The notes beneath the pieces are model-generated. The model worked only from the letters and a program-made list of their open reading frames with translations, was not told where the DNA came from and did not search any database. 6,462 nucleotides of DNA from an uncultured Ruminococcus sp. (GTDB taxonomy: Bacteria > Bacillota > Clostridia > UBA1212 > UBA1255), in assembly GCA_902782885.1 (NCBI GenBank), contig CACZOW010000325.1, forward strand, positions 1-6,462. Reading direction: 5' to 3'. Shown piece after piece: positions 1-4,193 of this stretch (its first letter is position 1; the number at the start of each line of letters is the position of its first letter). Position numbers and translations under genes: made by a program.

Positions 1-788
1 CCCAGTTTGTCCTCCAGGAACGCAGCCGAGTCTTTGCCTGCCACCACGAATCCGTTGTCACCGAACTTCACATCGGCGTCAAACTCGTAGTACATGTACG
101 GATACTCCCGCCCGCCGCTCACCAGCGTGCCGTCCGGGAAAGCCGTAAACTGCCAGCCGGTATCCGCGGAGTATGCAGGGTACGACACGGTCAATGCGTC
201 CGGCTGGCCCAGTTCCGCGTTGACTTCGGTCTCCGCCTCCGGATAGAAAAAGATGACCGGTTTGCCGATCTGGACCCGGACAAAAGTGTAATGACCCGCC
301 GCGAACAAAAAGCAAAACAGCAGTGCGCTGAAGAGCGCCATCAGTGCCAGAGAAAACGACACCGCATTGCCCGCGACCAGCTGCGCCCGCGCCGGACGGT
401 CGTCGGACTTTTCCCCGGACAACGCGCGGACCCCCGCCACGAACATAATTATCGCGAGGATAAACAGCAGAAACAGCAAAACCGTCAACGCGAGCGCGCT
501 GTACTCTGAGTCAGTAAAGCCATAATCTGCCATGTTTTTAAAGACGAACGCCTGCTCCATACCATACTGGGATACCCAGGAATTCACCATGAGCAAGATC
601 AGCAGCGCGCCCAGGCACAGCGCACCCGTCCCGAGCACGATGTTCAGGCCTTTCTTGAGTTTGTCCCTGGTTTTCGCGGCGGATACAAAGCAGAACGGAG
701 CGTATACGATCAGCGCAGCGGCGAACAGCAATTGCGTGATCAATGCGACAATACCAAATATTTCAGTCAGCAATAAGTATTTTTTCAT
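1..788 (-). CDS. Polytopic membrane protein with extracellular KPVIFFYPE domain, second copy (3' end cut off)
   Basis: I do not recognise a named function. The start is the ATG at 788-786, preceded by AGGAGG with a 5-base spacer, and 262 codons are visible before the window edge. Four hydrophobic segments are apparent at about residues 11-36, 50-68, 100-122 and 141-163. The loops after segments 1 and 3 are rich in Lys and Arg (for example KTRDKLKK), which by the positive-inside rule puts both termini outside. The soluble domain begins at K176 with KPVIFFYPE and continues with SYPAYSADTGW, GGREYPYMYYEF and AAFLEDKLG. The same motifs occur in the same order in the 356-aa protein of this operon, so the two are paralogues and roughly the last 100 residues are missing here. 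It is the last visible gene of the operon, 26 bp after the 75-aa gene. Unlike the overlapping genes upstream it has its own strong ribosome binding site. Confidence is high that the gene is real and low for any function. Confidence 0.9.
   Translation of the reverse strand, partial: MKKYLLLTEIFGIVALITQLLFAAALIVYAPFCFVSAAKTRDKLKKGLNIVLGTGALCLGALLILLMVNSWVSQYGMEQAFVFKNMADYGFTDSEYSALALTVLLFLLFILAIIMFVAGVRALSGEKSDDRPARAQLVAGNAVSFSLALMALFSALLFCFLFAAGHYTFVRVQIGKPVIFFYPEAETEVNAELGQPDALTVSYPAYSADTGWQFTAFPDGTLVSGGREYPYMYYEFDADVKFGDNGFVVAGKDSAAFLEDKL
100..203. repeat. Paralogous repeat block, left copy (partner at 1442-1545)
   Basis: This stretch, coding for the start of the soluble domain around GGREYPYMYYEF and SYPAYSADTGW, aligns without gaps to the matching part of the 356-aa gene at an offset of 1342 bases. 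My hand count over 101-203 gives 89 of 103 identical positions. Identity is much lower in the membrane-segment parts. It is the DNA-level trace of the module duplication, not a mobile element. Confidence 0.75.
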
Positions 789-793
789 CGTTG

Positions 794-799
794 CCTCCT
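794..799 (-). promoter_or_regulatory. Strong ribosome binding site of the second large membrane protein
   Basis: On the minus strand the sequence reads AGGAGG, then CAACG, then ATG. This near-perfect Shine-Dalgarno fixes the start at 788. It matters because no complete open reading frame is visible for this gene inside the window. Confidence 0.85.
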
Positions 800-814
800 A
801 TACCGCGGCGCCGG

Positions 815-1042
815 TCAATGATAGTACAAGGTCTGCGCATACATACCGAACACAGTTGTACTTAAATAATACAGCAGCACGAAAAACATGAAAACGCAGA
901 CCAGCGCGGCGCAAATGCGGAGCGTGCGGCGCGGCCCGTACTCCGTGCGCGAGGCGGCAGTGATCAGCAGCGCGAGGCCGGCGCCCGCCGCCAGCAGCCC
1001 CAGAAATGCCAGCGCACCTGTAACGAAAGAACCTATATTCAT
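815..1042 (-). CDS. Small two-helix membrane protein, 75 aa (second copy)
   Basis: Function unknown. The protein has two hydrophobic segments at about residues 6-30 and 43-64, separated by a basic loop (SRTEYGPRRTLR) that should face the cytoplasm, so both ends should lie outside. It aligns with the 83-aa protein that starts the operon: both have an AGL-type first helix, an AA(S/R)R turn, a basic loop, then an (I)C-A-AL second helix and a Tyr-rich tail. The ATG overlaps the stop of the upstream 356-aa gene as ATGA. An in-frame TGA lies just upstream, so this is the earliest possible ATG. There is no good Shine-Dalgarno at the usual distance (AAAGGA lies 12 bases away), which suggests translational coupling to the upstream gene. 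A different-frame reading starting at 1055 has less natural context and is rejected. A partner role with the large protein is inferred from the repeated gene pairing. Confidence 0.82.
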   Translation of the reverse strand: MNIGSFVTGALAFLGLLAAGAGLALLITAASRTEYGPRRTLRICAALVCVFMFFVLLYYLSTTVFGMYAQTLYYH

Positions 1043-2109
1043 CTTTCAGCCACATCCTTTCGATCCAGTTCGGACCCGCCCCACTCCAGGACGGTGAAAC
1101 CGGTACGGGTCAGTACCGGGAGATCCTGCGGCGGAAGCTCCACGGCGAGCGAAGCATCGCAGGCAGCGAACAGCATGTATACGCGGAGGATATTGTCCGG
1201 CGCCGGCGTTATCTCGAGCGGCATCAGTGCGTCAACATCTGCGCCGGTGAGAAACTCGATGCGGTTACAGTCGTTGACCGCCAGCCGGGGCAGCCAGTAC
1301 GTGATAAACTCCGCCTGTTCCGTTTGCGTGAAGCCCATTGCCCCCAATTTTTCCTCTAAGAACGCGGCAGACGCTTCGCCGGGGACAACGAATCCCTCGC
1401 CCCCGAACCCGACGGGTTCCTTAAATTCATAATACATATACGGATACTCCCGCCCGCCGCAGACCAGCGTGCCGTCCGGGTGTGCCGTGAACCGCCAGCC
1501 GGTGTCCGCGGAGTATTCGGGGTACGAAACGGTCAATATCTCCGGCGCCCCCAGCCGCACCTTCACTTCGGTCTCGACTTCCGGGTAAAAATAGATGACC
1601 GGCTTTTCTTCGACCGATGTCGGAATGAATTTATTGTGACCCGGGACAAAGTTCGAAGCCGCGGGCAGCGAGATAAGACAAAGTACGGTCAAAAGGCCGC
1701 ACGATACGATCAGGGACATCAACTGACCGGTGCTTTTCCGGCCGTCCGGCTCCGGATGCCTGAGGGCATGCACCCCGGTCACGATCGCTCCGATTCCCAG
1801 CGCGGCTATTATAAGCATTGCCGCTATCACGGCCACGGGGTTGTGGTCCCGGGCCAAATTGTACGCAAACGAACTATATTGTAAATGCCATGGATCGTTG
1901 CGCTGGGACAATACCGTAAACACCATTACGCACGTCCCCAGTGACAGGGCGGCAACGGCAAAAACGATATTGACCGCCCGCTTAAACCCGGAGGACGCTT
2001 TGACCGCCGCGATCACACAGAAGACCGCCAGGATCACGAGCGAGATCCCCCACGCGTCCTGTAAATATAAAATGATCTGGTAAATCAGCCGTACAGTTTC
2101 AGTATTCAT
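1039..2109 (-). CDS. Polytopic membrane protein with extracellular KPVIYFYPE domain, 356 aa (first copy)
   Basis: Function unknown. Hydrophobic segments lie at about residues 19-37, 46-67, 91-114 and 129-150. The loops KASSGFKRA and HALRHPEPDGRKS are basic and therefore probably cytoplasmic, giving an N-out, C-out topology. Residues 169 to about 350 form a soluble, probably beta-rich domain with KPVIYFYPE at its start, then SYPEYSADTGW, GGREYPYMYYEF, AAFLEEKLGAMGF, EFITYWLPRL and, near the C-terminus, RTGFTVLEWGG. From memory, proteins with a KPVIYLYP-type start and an RTGFTV.EWGG-type end are widespread in Bacillota and usually annotated as hypothetical; I cannot name a Pfam family with certainty. 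The start ATG overlaps the stop of the 83-aa gene (ATGA), and the stop overlaps the start of the 75-aa gene in the same way, so all three are probably translationally coupled. No strong Shine-Dalgarno precedes this start. It is a paralogue of the gene at 1-788. Confidence 0.92.
   Translation of the reverse strand: MNTETVRLIYQIILYLQDAWGISLVILAVFCVIAAVKASSGFKRAVNIVFAVAALSLGTCVMVFTVLSQRNDPWHLQYSSFAYNLARDHNPVAVIAAMLIIAALGIGAIVTGVHALRHPEPDGRKSTGQLMSLIVSCGLLTVLCLISLPAASNFVPGHNKFIPTSVEEKPVIYFYPEVETEVKVRLGAPEILTVSYPEYSADTGWRFTAHPDGTLVCGGREYPYMYYEFKEPVGFGGEGFVVPGEASAAFLEEKLGAMGFTQTEQAEFITYWLPRLAVNDCNRIEFLTGADVDALMPLEITPAPDNILRVYMLFAACDASLAVELPPQDLPVLTRTGFTVLEWGGSELDRKDVAER
1442..1545. repeat. Paralogous repeat block, right copy (partner at 100-203)
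   Basis: This is the counterpart of the left copy, inside the 356-aa gene, and runs in the same orientation. Differences are single-base and many are at third codon positions, as expected for a selected protein domain; recent gene conversion is an alternative. Confidence 0.75.
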
Positions 2110-2357
2110 AATGTATCTACGACCCGGTGATACCTTTCTTCCGCTTTCGCGCTCTCATACGCGGTATAATAATCAGTGATCAGATAAAACGCCAGCGGCA
2201 GCAGCAGCGCCAGCAACGCGGCAGTACATATCAGCACGCCTCTTTTACCGCCTGTGTCCCGCCTCGCGGCCGCGATCACCGCCAGTACCAGCCCCGCGAG
2301 CAGCGCAGCCGCGGCAATGCAGGCAATGATCAGCATAATCAGATATTTGGTGGTCAT
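2106..2357 (-). CDS. Small two-helix membrane protein, 83 aa (first copy, operon leader gene)
   Basis: Function unknown. The protein has two hydrophobic segments at about residues 5-31 and 42-63, with the basic loop ARRDTGGKRG between them (probably cytoplasmic). The tail of about 20 residues is polar and charged, with AKAEERYHR. It is homologous to the 75-aa protein at 815-1042 over the helix-loop-helix region and differs mainly by the longer tail. The start at 2357 is supported by GGGAGG five bases upstream. As the first gene of the minus-strand operon it lies about 100 bp downstream of a candidate extended -10 promoter. Its stop codon overlaps the start of the 356-aa gene by four bases. 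The same small-large gene order recurs further along the operon, so the two products may act together; this is inference. Confidence 0.85.
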   Translation of the reverse strand: MTTKYLIMLIIACIAAAALLAGLVLAVIAAARRDTGGKRGVLICTAALLALLLPLAFYLITDYYTAYESAKAEERYHRVVDTL

Positions 2358-2362
2358 ATTGT

Positions 2363-2368
2363 CCTCCC
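2363..2368 (-). promoter_or_regulatory. Ribosome binding site of the membrane operon
   Basis: The minus strand reads GGGAGG, then ACAAT, then ATG. It is the entry site for the coupled trio of genes ending at 815, because the next two starts lack good Shine-Dalgarno sequences of their own. Confidence 0.8.
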
Positions 2369-2464
2369 GTCCAGGTCAATCTCAATTCATGACCCGCTCT
2401 CACATATATAGACGCAAAAAATCCGCGTTGATTCCATATTGACTAAATTTTTCTAACGACAATG

Positions 2465-2493
2465 ATTGTAGCAAACTTACGCAGACAATACAA
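2465..2493 (-). promoter_or_regulatory. Candidate extended -10 promoter of the membrane operon
   Basis: On the minus strand the sequence reads TTGTAT, 17 bases, TACAAT. The -10 hexamer differs from TATAAT at one position and is preceded by TGC, the extended -10 motif, which can compensate for the weak -35 (only the TTG core matches). Transcription would start near 2458, leaving a leader of about 100 bases before the ATG at 2357. An alternative TATATA closer to the gene at 2405-2410 has no acceptable -35. This is a pattern match only. Confidence 0.55.
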
Positions 2494-2540
2494 CTCCAAT
2501 TTCGTTCCCCCGGAAATGCGGCGTCATCACTCGGTCGCAG

Positions 2541-2596
2541 TTTGCCATTTGCCCCTTGCCATTTGACCTTTGCCATTTGCCCTTGTCAATTGTCCC
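2541..2596. repeat. Degenerate heptanucleotide tandem repeat, about eight units
   Basis: Read on the plus strand, successive units are TTTGCCA, TTTGCCC, CTTGCCA, TTTGACC, TTTGCCA and TTTGCCC, followed by TTGTCAA and TTGTCCC. The TTG core recurs at 2542, 2549, 2556, 2563, 2570 and 2577 with exact 7-base spacing, then at 2583 (a 6-base step) and 2590. The array lies wholly between the divergent promoters, and its last units supply the -35 hexamer of the plus-strand promoter. Heptanucleotide tandem repeats are known from cyanobacteria and other bacteria. Their role is unclear, and replication slippage is the usual explanation. Confidence 0.85.
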
Positions 2597-2612
2597 CTTC
2601 CGGGCGTATAAT
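2583..2612 (+). promoter_or_regulatory. Promoter of the phosphohexomutase-glycoside hydrolase operon
   Basis: The sequence reads TTGTCA, 18 bases, TATAAT. The -10 is a perfect sigma-70/sigma-A consensus and the -35 matches TTGACA at five of six positions. Transcription would begin near 2619, leaving a leader of about 35 bases before the mutase start. The -35 box is part of the heptamer repeat array, so any gain or loss of units would change what lies directly upstream of the promoter. Confidence 0.75.
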
Positions 2613-2638
2613 CTCCATGAACACCAGACTGATCAAAC

Positions 2639-2644
2639 AGGGGG
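2639..2644 (+). promoter_or_regulatory. Ribosome binding site of the phosphohexomutase gene
   Basis: AGGGGG lies nine bases before the ATG at 2654. It supports that start over the ATG at 2617, which has no Shine-Dalgarno, lies in another frame and would sit at or before the predicted transcription start. Confidence 0.7.
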
Positions 2645-2653
2645 ATATTTTCA

Positions 2654-4180
2654 ATGAAAGACAAGTGGAAAAAGCTGCAGAACGGCAGCGACGTGCGCGG
2701 CGTGGCGCTGGAAGGCATCGAAGGACAGAGCGTTAATCTGACGGCGGAGGCCGCGGGCATGATCGCCGCCGCTTTCGTGTTGTGGCTGCGGAAAAAGACG
2801 GGCAAAAACGAATTGACTATTGCCGTCGGCAGAGACTCGCGGATATCCGGTCCGGCGCTGGCGGAAAGCGTGGTCAAGGCAATGAAAGCGCGGGGCGTGA
2901 ATGTTGTCAACTGCGGTCTCGCTTCGACGCCCGCCATGTTCATGACCACCGTGACAGACGGCTACCGCTACGACGGCTCAGTGATGCTCACCGCGAGCCA
3001 CCTGCCTTTCAATCGCAACGGCCTCAAGTTCTTCACGCCGGAGGGCGGTCTTGAGAAAGCGGACATCACCGCGGTGCTGGAACTGGCGGACGAGATCGAA
3101 GACGGCCTGCATCCGGCAGCGTCCGGCGCGGAAGGCAGCGAGATAAAGATCGATTTCATCACGATATACGCGGCCGGGCTGGTCAGCAAGATCCGCAAGG
3201 CGACCGGCGCGCTCAGACCGCTGGAAGGCACGCATATCATCGTTGACGCGGGCAACGGCGCGGGCGGTTTCTACGCCGAAAAAGTGCTGAAGCCTCTTGG
3301 CGCGGACACCGCGGGCAGCCAGTTCCTGGAGCCCGACGGCACGTTCCCAAACCACATTCCGAACCCCGAAGACAAGACCGCCATGGATTCGATTCAGAAG
3401 GCGGTGCTGGACAACCACGCGGACTTCGGCATTATATTCGACACCGACGTGGACCGGGCGGGGGCTGTTGACCGCCACGGCAAGGAGATCAACCGCAACC
3501 GCATCATCGCCATGATCGCCGCCATTGCCATCGCCGAACATCCGGGAGCAACGATCGTTACCGACTCCATCACCTCCTCCGGCCTCAAAAAATTCATCGA
3601 GCAGGAACTGGGCGGAGTGCATCACCGCTTCAAGAGAGGCTACAAAAACGTTATCAACGAAGCCATCCGCCTGAACGGCGAAGGCATTTACACTCCGGTG
3701 GCCATCGAGACCTCCGGACACGGCGCGCTTAAAGAGAACTACTTCCTGGACGACGGCGCATACCTTATCGCGAAGCTGTTGATCCAGCTGGCGCTCATGC
3801 GCAAAGAAGGCCGCCACATCGACGAACTCATCGACAAGCTGGAAGAGCCCGCGGAGGCCGTGGAATTCCGGCTGAACATCGCGGACAACGATTTCAAGAC
3901 CTACGGTCAGGGCGTCATCGACGCGCTGGGCGAATATGTAAAGACCCAGGCGGGCTGGGCGCCGGAAGCGGTCAATTACGAAGGTCTCCGCGTCCGCTGC
4001 GAGAACGCCGACGAGCGCGGCTGGTTCCTGCTCCGGCTCTCGCTGCACGATCCGCTGCTGCCGCTCAACATCGAATCCGACGTTGCCGGCGGCAACCTGG
4101 CCATCGCGAAAAAACTTGTTCCCTTCTTCAAACATTTTGAAAAGCTGGACAGCAGCTCCATCGCCGGATTTGCCGGTTGA
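2654..4180 (+). CDS. Phosphomannomutase/phosphoglucomutase family protein (alpha-D-phosphohexomutase), 508 aa
   Basis: This cytoplasmic enzyme family moves a phosphoryl group between C1 and C6 of hexose phosphates through a phosphoserine and a bound metal ion. The four-domain hallmarks are present in order: an N-terminal substrate loop NGSDVRG (10-16) and GRDSR (59-63); the catalytic serine S115 in TASHLPFNRNGLKFF; the metal loop DTDVDR with D263, D265 and D267; the sugar-binding loop ETSGH (352-356); and the C-terminal phosphate-binding region RLSLHDPLLPLN from R461. Several loops differ from the commonest forms (TASHNP, DGDADR, GEMSGH, RxSNTEP). They fit a divergent clade that, from memory, includes Clostridia proteins and plant chloroplast homologues. 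Specificity for mannose, glucose or another hexose cannot be read from the sequence, so I give no gene symbol. Length is normal to slightly long for the family. The gene has its own promoter and is followed 13 bp later by a secreted glycoside hydrolase, probably in the same transcript. Confidence 0.93.
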   Translation: MKDKWKKLQNGSDVRGVALEGIEGQSVNLTAEAAGMIAAAFVLWLRKKTGKNELTIAVGRDSRISGPALAESVVKAMKARGVNVVNCGLASTPAMFMTTVTDGYRYDGSVMLTASHLPFNRNGLKFFTPEGGLEKADITAVLELADEIEDGLHPAASGAEGSEIKIDFITIYAAGLVSKIRKATGALRPLEGTHIIVDAGNGAGGFYAEKVLKPLGADTAGSQFLEPDGTFPNHIPNPEDKTAMDSIQKAVLDNHADFGIIFDTDVDRAGAVDRHGKEINRNRIIAMIAAIAIAEHPGATIVTDSITSSGLKKFIEQELGGVHHRFKRGYKNVINEAIRLNGEGIYTPVAIETSGHGALKENYFLDDGAYLIAKLLIQLALMRKEGRHIDELIDKLEEPAEAVEFRLNIADNDFKTYGQGVIDALGEYVKTQAGWAPEAVNYEGLRVRCENADERGWFLLRLSLHDPLLPLNIESDVAGGNLAIAKKLVPFFKHFEKLDSSSIAGFAG

Positions 4181-4193
4181 AAGGTGCAGAAAA

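Noticed and set aside
532..891. 119-aa plus-strand frame
   Set aside because: It is a shadow opposite the second large membrane gene, whose homology to the 356-aa protein and strong ribosome binding site decide the strand.
798..1055. 85-aa minus-strand frame overlapping the 75-aa gene
   Set aside because: The alternative frame loses homology to the 83-aa protein, whereas the 815-1042 frame keeps it and has the ATGA overlap.
2405..2410. TATATA as the -10 box of the membrane operon
   Set aside because: The hexamer 17 bases upstream is AATCAA, a poor -35, and no extended -10 is present; the TGCTACAAT site further upstream is better.
2541..2596. CRISPR-like array
   Set aside because: The units are 7 bases and directly contiguous, with no spacers and no cas genes nearby.
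2542..2736. Plus-strand frame through the repeat array, including an ATG at 2617
   Set aside because: It overlaps the mutase start in another frame, has no ribosome binding site, and begins upstream of or at the predicted transcription start.
2527..2949. 140-aa minus-strand frame spanning the mutase start and the repeat array
   Set aside because: It is antisense to the N-terminus of the mutase, and its C-terminal part is merely the translated heptamer repeat.
2978..4135. 385-aa open frame on the minus strand opposite the mutase gene
   Set aside because: Its composition is that of a GC-rich antisense shadow, it has no recognisable motifs, and it lies fully inside a gene with clear family hallmarks.
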